Shown here: in pieces, positions 51,798-59,645 of the stretch
How positions within the stretch are numbered: position 1 is the first letter of the stretch
How the letters are laid out: each line of letters starts with the position of its first letter
Origin: Oxalobacter aliiformigenes
GTDB taxonomy: Bacteria; Pseudomonadota; Gammaproteobacteria; Burkholderiales; Burkholderiaceae_D
Assembly: GCF_027116575.1 (NCBI RefSeq)
Contig: NZ_CP098252.1
Span: 186,001-250,000, forward strand
Direction: 5' to 3'
DNA length: 64,000 nucleotides
Notes under the pieces: generated by a model
The model's input: the letters and a program-made list of their open reading frames with translations, nothing else
Told to the model about the DNA's origin: nothing
The model's database searches: none
Program-made: the position numbers and the translations under genes

Positions 51798-53474
51798 ATG
51801 GACACCAAAAAACGTACTACGCTATTGCTGATTCTAGCAATATCGCTGTTTATGCTTTGGGATAACTGGCAGGTGTATCGTGGTGGTTCATCTCTGATAT
51901 TCCGGCATGAAGCCAAAAAAACCGATCCCAATGCAAATTTGCCTGAGGTACCTGTGGAGACGGCGGCTGTACCGGTTGAAAAGGGAACGCCGCCTGTCGC
52001 TGCGGCGGCTGAAGCCCGGAAAGTTGTGCATGAAAAACAGCCTGAACTGGTTACGATAACAACGGATGTTCTCAAGGCGAAAGTGTCTTCCGATGGCGGT
52101 GTTTTCCAGTATTTGCAGTTGTTCAAGTATCCGGATACGGTTGATACAGAAAAGGACATGGTTCTTTTCAAATCGGAACCGCCGCATGTGTATCTCGCAC
52201 AGACTGGTCTGACAGGTGGAGCGTATCCGAATCATGCAACCCGTTTCACGATTCGGCCCGGGGAGCGTTCCCTCGCTGATGGCATGGATGAAATCAAGCT
52301 GGTCATGGATGCCGAGCAAAATGGTGTTCGTCTGACAAAAACCTATACATTCAAACGGGGAAGCTATGTGGTCGATGTCAATCAGAAAGTGACGAATCTG
52401 ACTAATGAGCCGATTGATGCTTCCCTGTATCTCCAGTTGTTGAGAGACAGCAGCAGGCCGGAAGGTCAGTCCCGGTTTATCAGTACATTTACCGGACCTG
52501 CCGTTTATTCACAGGACGACAAATTCCAGAAACTGAAGTTTGACGATATTGGTGAAGCCAAAGGTGCCAGCCACGTGACCAAAACCGATAACGGATGGAT
52601 TGCGATGGTGCAGCATTACTTCGTTTCCGCTTTCATTCCGGAAGACAAGATTGATCGCGAAAACTATACCAAGAAAGTCGGAGAGGATCTTTATACAATC
52701 GGAACGGTTATTCCGCTGGGTACTCTTGGTCCGAATGCTTCTGCCGATAATGAATCAAGATTGTATGTCGGACCCCAGGAATCGGCTATTCTGGAGCAGA
52801 CTGCACCCGGTCTGGAACTGGTCAAGGATTATGGCTGGCTGACGATTATCGCCAAACCGATTTTCTGGCTGATGACCCATATTCACAATGAAGTGGGTAA
52901 CTGGGGATGGACGATCATCATTCTGACTTGTCTGATCAAGCTTCTTTTCCTGCCGTTGTCTGCGGCCAGTTACAAAAGCATGGCAAGGATGAAGCAGTTT
53001 ACGCCAAGAATCCAGCAATTGCGTGAGCGTTACAAGGATGACAAGCAGCGCATGAACCAGGAATTGATGGCACTTTACAAGGCTGAAAAAATCAATCCTC
53101 TGGGAGGATGTCTGCCGGTCGTTGTCCAGATTCCGGTATTCATCTCACTGTATTGGGTATTGCTTGCCAGTGTAGAAATCAGAAATGCACCGTGGCTTGG
53201 CTGGATTCATAATCTGGCGGCACCTGATCCGTTTTTCATTTTGCCGATCGTGATGGCCGGATCCATGTTCCTGACCCAGAAAATGAGTCCGCCTCCACCA
53301 GACCCGTTGCAGGCCAAACTGATGATGTTTCTGCCGATCGTGTTTTCGATCACATTCTTTTTCTTTCCGGCGGGTCTGGTTCTGTACTGGGTCGTCAACA
53401 ATTTGTTGTCAATTGCCCAGCAGTACTGGATTAACAAACGGTACGGGAATACACCAACCAAAAAAGCGGTCTAA
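51798..53474 (+). CDS. yidC: Membrane protein insertase YidC
   Basis: 558 residues. N-terminal membrane anchor (LLLILAISLFMLWDNWQVY), a Pro/Ala linker, the large periplasmic beta-domain (about 85-345), and the conserved insertase core with five helices (GNWGWTIIILTCLIKLLFLP, YKSMARMKQFTPRIQQLRER, GGCLPVVVQIPVFISLYWVL). The core ends in FFPAGLVLYWVVNNLLSIAQ. It inserts inner-membrane proteins with or without Sec. Confidence 0.97.
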   Translation: MDTKKRTTLLLILAISLFMLWDNWQVYRGGSSLIFRHEAKKTDPNANLPEVPVETAAVPVEKGTPPVAAAAEARKVVHEKQPELVTITTDVLKAKVSSDGGVFQYLQLFKYPDTVDTEKDMVLFKSEPPHVYLAQTGLTGGAYPNHATRFTIRPGERSLADGMDEIKLVMDAEQNGVRLTKTYTFKRGSYVVDVNQKVTNLTNEPIDASLYLQLLRDSSRPEGQSRFISTFTGPAVYSQDDKFQKLKFDDIGEAKGASHVTKTDNGWIAMVQHYFVSAFIPEDKIDRENYTKKVGEDLYTIGTVIPLGTLGPNASADNESRLYVGPQESAILEQTAPGLELVKDYGWLTIIAKPIFWLMTHIHNEVGNWGWTIIILTCLIKLLFLPLSAASYKSMARMKQFTPRIQQLRERYKDDKQRMNQELMALYKAEKINPLGGCLPVVVQIPVFISLYWVLLASVEIRNAPWLGWIHNLAAPDPFFILPIVMAGSMFLTQKMSPPPPDPLQAKLMMFLPIVFSITFFFFPAGLVLYWVVNNLLSIAQQYWINKRYGNTPTKKAV

Positions 53475-53490
53475 TTTCAGACCGCTCCCG

Positions 53491-53522
53491 AAAAAAGCCC
53501 GTGTGCATGCATGGGCTTTTTT
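53491..53522 (+). terminator. Terminator after yidC
   Basis: AAAAAAGCCC pairs with GGGCTTTTTT around GTGTGCATGCAT, where GTG/CAT add partial pairing. A T-run follows. A second hairpin, GCGGTCT/AGACCGC at about 53466-53486, covers the yidC stop codon itself. Confidence 0.85.
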
Positions 53523-53552
53523 GTGTCAGAAACTTTTTTGATGGAATGGGTG

Positions 53553-54272
53553 ATGATCTGGTTGTTCGATCTCGACAATACTTTGCATAATGCCTCGCTT
53601 GCCATATTTCCGGAGATCAGTGCGAATATGAATGCCTTTCTCTCCGTATATATGAAAAAAAATGGTGATGTTCGTCTGTCGACTGAAGCGGCCAATCAGT
53701 TGAGGATCGAATACTGGAAACGATTCGGTGCGACTCTGCTGGGTATCAGCAAGGTTCTGGATCAGAGAGCTAGGGATTTTCTGGAAGCTGCCCATCGCTT
53801 TTATGATCTGAAGTCATTGCTCAGTGCGGAAAGAGGTCTTCCTGTATTGTTCAGAAAGCTGCCGGGCAGAAAAGTTCTTTTGACAAATTCGGCTTATCGT
53901 TATTCGGCAGACATATTGAAGCTGTTGGGGGTCCATCAATTTTTCGAAAAACATATTGCCATAGAATCCATGCGTGTTTTCGGAAAATTCGAACCCAAGC
54001 CATCCGGAAAATTTTTTCGCAAATTGTTGGCGATGCTTAAAGTACGACCGGAAGATTGTGTGCTTGTGGAAGATAATATCCATATTCTGAAAAAAGCCAA
54101 GGCAATGGGTATGAAGACTGTTCTGGTGACACGATATCTCGACAGGGGTCGTTTTTCCCAACATTCCTATCCATACCCGTCAGGAAAGAGACAGGCTGGC
54201 AGGCCGGCATTCATAGATCTGAAAATGACCTCTGTTCGCCGATTACCGCATTATTTGGAACGTTTTTGTTAA
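53553..54272 (+). CDS. HAD-family pyrimidine 5'-nucleotidase-like hydrolase
   Basis: 239 residues. HAD motif I WLFDLDNTLHN, motif II KVLLTNSAYRYS, the lysine in GKFEPKPSGKFF, and motif III CVLVEDNIHILKKAK. This is the SDT1/pyrimidine 5'-nucleotidase subgroup. ATG 53553 gives the family start MIWLFDLDNT; earlier in-frame ATGs (53541, 53511) run back into the yidC terminator. slmA follows 21 bases later. Usually found downstream of argB in related genomes; here the pair is separated from argB. Confidence 0.87.
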   Translation: MIWLFDLDNTLHNASLAIFPEISANMNAFLSVYMKKNGDVRLSTEAANQLRIEYWKRFGATLLGISKVLDQRARDFLEAAHRFYDLKSLLSAERGLPVLFRKLPGRKVLLTNSAYRYSADILKLLGVHQFFEKHIAIESMRVFGKFEPKPSGKFFRKLLAMLKVRPEDCVLVEDNIHILKKAKAMGMKTVLVTRYLDRGRFSQHSYPYPSGKRQAGRPAFIDLKMTSVRRLPHYLERFC

Positions 54273-54293
54273 TTTTTCATTTTGTCGTCAATT

Positions 54294-54869
54294 ATGGGTA
54301 CAACCAGATCCGGAGAAAGAAAACTGCAAATATTACAGGCACTGGCACAGATGCTTGAAGAACCACGTGGAGAAAAAATAACGACGGCAGCTCTGGCACG
54401 GCGTCTTTCCATATCCGAAGCGGCCCTGTACCGGCATTTTGCCAGCAAGGCCCAGATGTTCGAAGGTTTGATCGAATTTATCGAATCGAGCGTATTTGGC
54501 GTGATTAACCAGATTAACGAAAAGGAAGAAAACGGATTGCTGCAGACACAGTCTGTTTCCATGCTGCTGCTCAATTTCGCAGCACGTAATCCGGGTATGA
54601 CACGGGTGATGATCGGCGATGCGCTGGTCAATGAAGATGGCCGCCTGCAATTGCGTATGAACCAGTTTTTTGATCGGGTTGAACTGACTCTCAGACAGTG
54701 TTTGCGTCTTGCGGTTGTCCAAGGACAAACCAAAGAAGAATGGGTCACAGTCAAAAGTAATTTGATGATGAGTTATATTATCGGCAAACTGTTCCGTTTT
54801 GTGAAAACACAATTCAAGGAAAATCCGACTGGAGGTATGCAGGAACAGATCAACTTCATTCTTTCCTGA
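54294..54869 (+). CDS. slmA: Nucleoid occlusion factor SlmA (TetR family)
   Basis: 191 residues. N-terminal TetR helix-turn-helix (RKLQILQALAQMLEE, KITTAALARRLSISEAALYR, HFASKAQMFEGLIEFIE) and C-terminal dimer domain (NPGMTRVMIGDALVNEDGRL). SlmA bound to its DNA sites blocks FtsZ assembly over the nucleoid. Identified by the family-specific HTH and GDALVNE segments. ATG 54294; the in-frame TTG before it is unneeded. It lies 18 kb from the presumed origin. Confidence 0.92.
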   Translation: MGTTRSGERKLQILQALAQMLEEPRGEKITTAALARRLSISEAALYRHFASKAQMFEGLIEFIESSVFGVINQINEKEENGLLQTQSVSMLLLNFAARNPGMTRVMIGDALVNEDGRLQLRMNQFFDRVELTLRQCLRLAVVQGQTKEEWVTVKSNLMMSYIIGKLFRFVKTQFKENPTGGMQEQINFILS

Positions 54870-55275
54870 CAGGGTTGTTGTGGGAACTCCGGTGAGAAAA
54901 TCACGTTTTGTGGCAGTCATTATCGATTGGAACTGTATACCGGAATTGCCGCAAATGGGGTTTCGGTTTTTGAAAAACTGATGCCGTTGGAAAAGGGATC
55001 GTTGGAAAGGCGGTTTGATGGACGGCGTTTTTTAATCCCGCGTCGGTATGATCAGGGGGGATGCTCCCGTTAATTGCCATGATAATGAGTCCTTCCTGAT
55101 GGAAATTCAGGTCGGGTGCATTAAAATGACAATCAAATGTCGTTAGCGTAAACGTGGTATTTTCTGTTCGCTCTTTATCCTGTAATTGCTGTATCGCCGA
55201 TTCTATTGTATGGCAGGTGGCTGACGCTGACTCTGAATGATTTTTCTTAAATTTTTCGTGAAAAATTCTCCTAAA
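54870..55275. other. Intergenic region between slmA and coaE, no gene
   Basis: About 400 bases with no supportable gene. The plus frames are broken and show no family. A minus frame is open through it and into coaE, but gives no recognisable protein. In many relatives pilB-pilC-pilD precede coaE; I see no PilC or PilD remains here. Confidence 0.45.
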
Positions 55276-55896
55276 ATGAATTATAAAAATTTTTCGATTG
55301 GTCTGACTGGAGGGATCGGAAGTGGCAAAACACTGGTGGCGAACATGTTTGCCGATCTGGGCGCATCCGTTGTGGATGCAGATGAAGTCGCCAGAAATCT
55401 GACTGCTCCTGGCGGGGAAGGGATTGGGCCAATCCGCAAGGAGTTCGGTTCGCAATTCATTCGACCGGACGGAGCGATGGATCGTGCCATGATGAGGGAA
55501 CATGTTTTCTCGGATGCCAGGGAACGTTTGAAGCTGGAAGCGATCCTTCATCCATTGATCAGGGACGTTTCGTTACGCCAGGCACAGGAAGCAAAAGGGG
55601 ACTATGTCATTTTTGTCAATCCGTTGCTGGTCGAATTGCCGATATGGCACGGTATGGGAACAAGAGTGCTTGTTGTCGATTGTCCGGAAGAGTTGCAGGT
55701 TTCGAGAGTCATAAGGCGTAACAATATGTCGGCAGAACAGGTCAGGACCATTATGGCAACGCAGGCATCCCGGGAAAAACGTTTGTCGATGGCCGATGAT
55801 GTCATTGAAAATGATCGTGGTATTGATGAGGTAGCGCGAAAAGTGGAATATTTGCATGCTGCCTATAAAAAACTGGCGGAAAATTCCGCTTCATGA
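55276..55896 (+). CDS. coaE: Dephospho-CoA kinase
   Basis: 206 residues. Last step of CoA synthesis. P-loop IGLTGGIGSGKTLVANMFAD, then VVDADEVARNLTAPG and the HPLIRD motif. The lid-region arginine is in VSRVIRRNNMSAEQV. ATG 55276 begins MNYKNFSIGLTGG, the natural start; an in-frame ATG at 55237 only adds a hydrophobic stretch from the gap. zapD and yacG follow, as in E. coli and Burkholderiales. Confidence 0.95.
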   Translation: MNYKNFSIGLTGGIGSGKTLVANMFADLGASVVDADEVARNLTAPGGEGIGPIRKEFGSQFIRPDGAMDRAMMREHVFSDARERLKLEAILHPLIRDVSLRQAQEAKGDYVIFVNPLLVELPIWHGMGTRVLVVDCPEELQVSRVIRRNNMSAEQVRTIMATQASREKRLSMADDVIENDRGIDEVARKVEYLHAAYKKLAENSAS

Positions 55897-55976
55897 GTTC
55901 GTACGGTTTGTTTTTTTCGTACGGTTCCTTCAGAATCGTGAGAAGATGAGACATCGACATTGAAAGAGGCCTCACA

Positions 55977-56726
55977 TTGATAATTTACGAATACCCTTTC
56001 AACGAACGTATCCGTACTTTGTTGCGGCTTGAAGATTTGCATGAAAGATACTCCTTCTTTCTGCATCAGGGCCATGCCCTGCAACATCATGTCGCCCTGA
56101 CAACTGTTTTTGAAATGCTGGAGGTCGCAAGCCGTTCCGATCTCAAGTCAGATCTCTTGCAGGAACTGGAACGCCAGAAACAAATATTGTCCGGATTTCA
56201 GTCACATCCGAATATTCAGAGAACTGTACTCGACGATGTATTGCGCGAAATCGATAATGTCAGTACGGCTCTGGTGAACACACATGGCAAAACCGGGCAG
56301 AGTATTCGGGAAAACGAATGGCTGATGAGTGTCCGGGGAAGAACCATTATTCCGGGAGGAGCTTGTGAATTCGATTTGCCGTCTTATTATGCATGGCAAC
56401 ATCGTTCTCCTGATGAACGGGCCAGGGATATTGCCGAGTGGTTCTCGCCCATGCAATCGCTGATCAACGCTGTCGGGTTGGTTTTGAGGTTGCTGCGTGC
56501 GTCAGGCATTCAGTTTAAAATAATCGCCCATTCCGGAAGTTATCAGCAAATGCTGCAGGGAAAGGTACACCAGATGTTGCGTTTGCGGATTGATTCCAGA
56601 AGTGGCGCTATTCCCGAAGCTTCCGCGAACAAATATATGCTCTGGATCCGGTTCACAAAGCAGGATGGCACGATGAAACCTAAACCGTTTGAGGAAGATA
56701 TACCTTGTGAATTGACCTTATGCTGA
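55977..56726 (+). CDS. zapD: Cell division protein ZapD (TTG start)
   Basis: 249 residues. Cross-links FtsZ filaments at mid-cell. Family start I-I-Y-E-Y-P-F-N-E, RIRTLLRLEDLHERYSFFL, the helical N-domain, and the C-terminal beta region ending DIPCELTLC. The only start that keeps the conserved YEYPFNER beginning is TTG at 55977, with AAAGAGG 8 bases upstream. A rare start codon may keep levels low. Confidence 0.93.
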   Translation: MIIYEYPFNERIRTLLRLEDLHERYSFFLHQGHALQHHVALTTVFEMLEVASRSDLKSDLLQELERQKQILSGFQSHPNIQRTVLDDVLREIDNVSTALVNTHGKTGQSIRENEWLMSVRGRTIIPGGACEFDLPSYYAWQHRSPDERARDIAEWFSPMQSLINAVGLVLRLLRASGIQFKIIAHSGSYQQMLQGKVHQMLRLRIDSRSGAIPEASANKYMLWIRFTKQDGTMKPKPFEEDIPCELTLC

Positions 56727-56729
56727 GAC

Positions 56730-56918
56730 ATGGTTACGATCGTTAAATGCCCCGTATGTGGCAAAGAAGTGGAATGGAAGGAATCTAACCGGTATCGTCC
56801 GTTTTGTTCCGAGCGTTGCAAACAGATCGATTTGGGCGCATGGGCGGAAGAAAAATACAAGGTTTTCGCTGTTGAGGATGAGGACAGTGAGGATGACGGA
56901 ACGATCGGGGTAAAATGA
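56730..56918 (+). CDS. yacG: DNA gyrase inhibitor YacG
   Basis: 62 residues. Zinc motif [10 protein letters not shown] ... [15 protein letters not shown] has all four cysteines. The acidic tail (EDEDSEDDG) is typical. Binds GyrB and blocks DNA binding in E. coli. Three bases after the zapD stop, completing coaE-zapD-yacG. Confidence 0.95.
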   Translation: MVTIVKCPVCGKEVEWKESNRYRPFCSERCKQIDLGAWAEEKYKVFAVEDEDSEDDGTIGVK

Positions 56919-56953
56919 GTTTCGATGGCAAAAGGAAATTTGTCTTGATAGTC

Positions 56954-56982
56954 TTGATAAGTTGGAATGCTTAGGCAATAAT
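56954..56982 (+). promoter_or_regulatory. Promoter of the trp leader and trpGDC
   Basis: -35 TTGATA (5/6) at 56954-56959, spacer 17, -10 AATAAT (5/6) at 56977-56982. The predicted transcription start, about 7 bases later, falls on or next to the leader ATG at 56990, so the mRNA would be leaderless or nearly so. Confidence 0.6.
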
Positions 56983-56989
56983 TTGCATT

Positions 56990-57064
56990 ATGTGCAAAAC
57001 AGTTCTTCATTCAGCAGTTATTCTTCTCACCCAGCACTGGCGTTGGCGCAAGCCAAGAGCCTGA
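56990..57064 (+). CDS. trpL: Candidate trp operon leader peptide
   Basis: A 24-codon ORF, ATG to TGA, beginning MCKTVLHSAVILLTQ. Tryptophan codons are at 57038-57040 and 57044-57046 (H-W-R-W-R). Trp is rare in proteins, so two in 24 codons about 125 bases before trpG-trpD-trpC indicates a sensing leader. No ribosome-binding site precedes the ATG; together with the promoter position this implies translation from the 5' end. A small hairpin, TTGGC-GCAA-GCCAA at 57043-57056, covers the second Trp codon. GGCGC (57045-57049) could instead pair with GCGCC (57089-57093), so the two structures exclude each other. A classic strong terminator is not obvious. Confidence 0.62.
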   Translation: MCKTVLHSAVILLTQHWRWRKPRA

Positions 57065-57188
57065 TAACTTCCTATGCGCTTTTCGTGCGCGCCTTTCTTC
57101 TGATTCCGACTGGTTCTGAATATCGAGCCATAACCGGATAAAGCACGGATCAATTGTGTTTCCCAAAAAATATTGCAAGGGTGATGTC
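57065..57188 (+). promoter_or_regulatory. Leader region between trpL and trpG
   Basis: About 120 bases of presumed untranslated leader. A GCGC-TTTTCGT-GCGC hairpin (57076-57090) is followed by GCCTTTCTTCT, a poor T-run. A second weak pairing is CTGGTT with AACCGG, at about 57110-57140. These could form attenuator structures; the sequence alone does not settle it. Confidence 0.35.
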
Positions 57189-57758
57189 ATGTTGCTGATG
57201 ATAGACAATTACGATTCCTTTACCTATAACCTGGTTCAGTATTTCGGTGAACTGGGAACCGATGTCGAGACTTACCGCAACGACGAGATATCTCTGGATC
57301 AGATCGAAAAGCTGAATCCGGATCATATCTGTATTTCTCCGGGGCCAAAGACACCCTATGAGGCGGGTATTTCTCTGGAAGTATTGAGATATTTCGCCGG
57401 CAAAAAGCCTATTTTCGGTGTTTGTCTTGGCCATCAGTCCATCGGTGCGGCATTCGGTGGAAAAATCGTTCGGGCCAAGCAGGTCATGCATGGCAAAACT
57501 TCTCCTGTTTTTCACAATGACAAAGGTGTTTTCCGGGGATTACCCAATCCGTTTACCGTAACCCGGTATCATTCACTGGCAATTGAGAGGGAAAGCCTGC
57601 CGGAATGTCTGGAAATAACGGCCTGGACGGAAGATGGAGAAATCATGGGAGTCCGTCATAAACAATACGCCATTGAAGGAGTGCAGTTCCATCCGGAGTC
57701 CATTCTTTCCGAAGAAGGTCATTCATTGCTCAGTAATTTCATCGGGAGGCAGTCATGA
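57189..57758 (+). CDS. trpG: Anthranilate synthase glutamine amidotransferase subunit
   Basis: 189 residues. Supplies ammonia to TrpE for anthranilate. Class I glutaminase triad: nucleophile cysteine in [17 protein letters not shown], and His/Glu in [10 protein letters not shown]. The start [20 protein letters not shown] is typical; AAGGGTG precedes ATG 57189. trpE is not beside it, so trpE must be elsewhere. It overlaps trpD by 4 bases. Confidence 0.95.
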   Translation: MLLMIDNYDSFTYNLVQYFGELGTDVETYRNDEISLDQIEKLNPDHICISPGPKTPYEAGISLEVLRYFAGKKPIFGVCLGHQSIGAAFGGKIVRAKQVMHGKTSPVFHNDKGVFRGLPNPFTVTRYHSLAIERESLPECLEITAWTEDGEIMGVRHKQYAIEGVQFHPESILSEEGHSLLSNFIGRQS

Positions 57759-58792
57759 CATCGATCAAGCCACAGGAAGCACTTTTAAGATGTATTGAAC
57801 ATCGTGAAATTTTTCATGATGAAATGCTGTCGCTGTTCCGCAGTATCATGAGCGGAGAGATGTCACCACTCATGATAGCGGCACTGACGATCGGACTCCG
57901 TGTCAAAAAGGAAACGGTTGGTGAAATTGCTGCAGCAGCACAGGTGATGAGGGAATTTTCCCTGAAAGTGAAGGTAAGGCACCCAGAAAATCTTCTCGAT
58001 ATTGTCGGAACAGGGGGGGATGGTGCTCATACTTTCAATATTTCGACGGCATCCATGTTTGTTGCCGCAGCCTGTGGTGCACAGGTGGCAAAACATGGAA
58101 GCCGCAGTGTGTCATCGTCTTCGGGGAGTGCTGATCTGCTGGAAGCGCTGAATGTCAATATCGATCTTTCTCCCGAACAGATCGCCCGATCTATTGAAGA
58201 GGTCGGTATCGGTTTCATGTATGCCCCCAATCATCATGCAGCCATGAAACATGCAAAGGCCGTACGTGAGGAACTGGGAGTGAGGACGATTTTCAATATC
58301 CTCGGGCCTTTGACGAATCCTGCTTATGCCGACAATATCATGATGGGAGTCTTTCATCCCGATCTTGTCGGCATTCAGGTTCGTGTTTTGCAGAAAATGG
58401 GGTTGAAACGGGCTCTGGTTGTCTGGGGAAGGGACAATCTGGATGAAATTTCCTTGGGGGCCAGTACGCTTGTCGGTGAACTGTCGGACGGAAAAGTCCG
58501 TGAATATGACATTCATCCCGAAGATTTCGGTATCAGGATGTATGCCAGCAGGAATTTTCAGGTGGCCAATGCCGAAGAATCCAGGCGGATCGTTCTGGAT
58601 ACGCTGAACAACAGACCGACCCCGGCGGCAGATATCATTGCCCTGAATGCCGGTGCGGCATTGTATGCTGCCGGTAAAGCCAGGTCAATTGCCGATGGTC
58701 TGGCTCAGGCAAGAGCCGCGATTGAGTCGGGTGCTGCCCGGATGAAACTGGATCAGTTTGTCGGATTTACACAATCCGTTAACCGGAATTAG
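57755..58792 (+). CDS. trpD: Anthranilate phosphoribosyltransferase
   Basis: 345 residues. Transfers phosphoribose to anthranilate. Motifs: [17 protein letters not shown] (PRPP loop), [20 protein letters not shown], the substrate region [28 protein letters not shown], and [17 protein letters not shown] overlap with trpG shows translational coupling. Confidence 0.96.
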   Translation: MTSIKPQEALLRCIEHREIFHDEMLSLFRSIMSGEMSPLMIAALTIGLRVKKETVGEIAAAAQVMREFSLKVKVRHPENLLDIVGTGGDGAHTFNISTASMFVAAACGAQVAKHGSRSVSSSSGSADLLEALNVNIDLSPEQIARSIEEVGIGFMYAPNHHAAMKHAKAVREELGVRTIFNILGPLTNPAYADNIMMGVFHPDLVGIQVRVLQKMGLKRALVVWGRDNLDEISLGASTLVGELSDGKVREYDIHPEDFGIRMYASRNFQVANAEESRRIVLDTLNNRPTPAADIIALNAGAALYAAGKARSIADGLAQARAAIESGAARMKLDQFVGFTQSVNRN

Positions 58793-58804
58793 GAGCACGT
58801 TGTT

Positions 58805-59605
58805 ATGTCGGATATTCTGCACAGGATTCTTTCCGTCAAGAAAACCGAAATCGAGGATGCCAGACGGAAACAGTCATTTGCCGCCTTGCAGGCGCAGGTG
58901 GAAGGCGATATCGGGATCAGGAACAATCGGCGCCATTTTGAAGGTGCGCTTCGGGCAAAATTGGCAGAAGGGGTATCTGCGGTTATTGCCGAGGTAAAAA
59001 AGGCATCCCCTTCCAAAGGTATTATACGGGAGTTGTTTTATCCCGCGGAAATTGCGGCAAGCTATGAAAAATATGGCGCAGCCTGTTTGTCAGTACTTAC
59101 TGATAAAGAGTTTTTCAAAGGGGATCCGGGCTATTTGATCGAGGCGAAAAGAGCTTGTACCTTGCCGGTGTTGAGGAAAGATTTCATGATTGATCCTTAT
59201 CAGGTTTACGAAGCTGCAGCATGGGGCGCCGACTGTATTCTGCTGATCGTTGCCGCGCTGGAAGACAGTCAGATGGCGGAGCTTGAGGCATGTGCATCCG
59301 GTCTGGGTATGAATGTTCTGGTTGAAGTTCATAATGCGGAAGAGCTGGAGCGCGCATTGCAACTTGAAACAGCTCTTCTCGGAATCAATAATCGTGACTT
59401 GAAAACATTCAGAACGTCTATCCAGAATACAATCAATTTGTTGCCGGGTTTGCCAAAAGACAAGCTGGTTGTTACAGAATCAGGGATTTTGCAAAGAGAT
59501 GATGTTCTCAGGATGAGAGAAGCCGGTGTAAACGCCTTTCTGGTTGGAGAGGCTTTCATGCGTGCAAAAGAACCGGGCGAAGAACTGGCAAAACTTTTTG
59601 CCTGA
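58805..59605 (+). CDS. trpC: Indole-3-glycerol-phosphate synthase
   Basis: 266 residues. Single-domain enzyme; not fused to TrpF. (beta/alpha)8 motifs: [67 protein letters not shown]. Key Lys, Glu, Asn and Glu residues are kept. Third gene of trpGDC; ends without a clear terminator before the convergent M61 gene. Confidence 0.96.
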   Translation: MSDILHRILSVKKTEIEDARRKQSFAALQAQVEGDIGIRNNRRHFEGALRAKLAEGVSAVIAEVKKASPSKGIIRELFYPAEIAASYEKYGAACLSVLTDKEFFKGDPGYLIEAKRACTLPVLRKDFMIDPYQVYEAAAWGADCILLIVAALEDSQMAELEACASGLGMNVLVEVHNAEELERALQLETALLGINNRDLKTFRTSIQNTINLLPGLPKDKLVVTESGILQRDDVLRMREAGVNAFLVGEAFMRAKEPGEELAKLFA

Positions 59606-59645
59606 TTTCTTCGCCATCGCATTCGGTGATAGCGGTAGAATTTTG

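Noticed and set aside
54901..55551. 216-residue minus-strand open frame across the slmA-coaE gap
   Set aside because: It runs into the coaE coding region, has no ribosome site or recognisable domain, and its composition is that of an antisense shadow.
57076..57100. Strong rho-independent attenuator after trpL
   Set aside because: The hairpin stem is only four pairs and the following T-run is interrupted by C; recorded as weak structure only.
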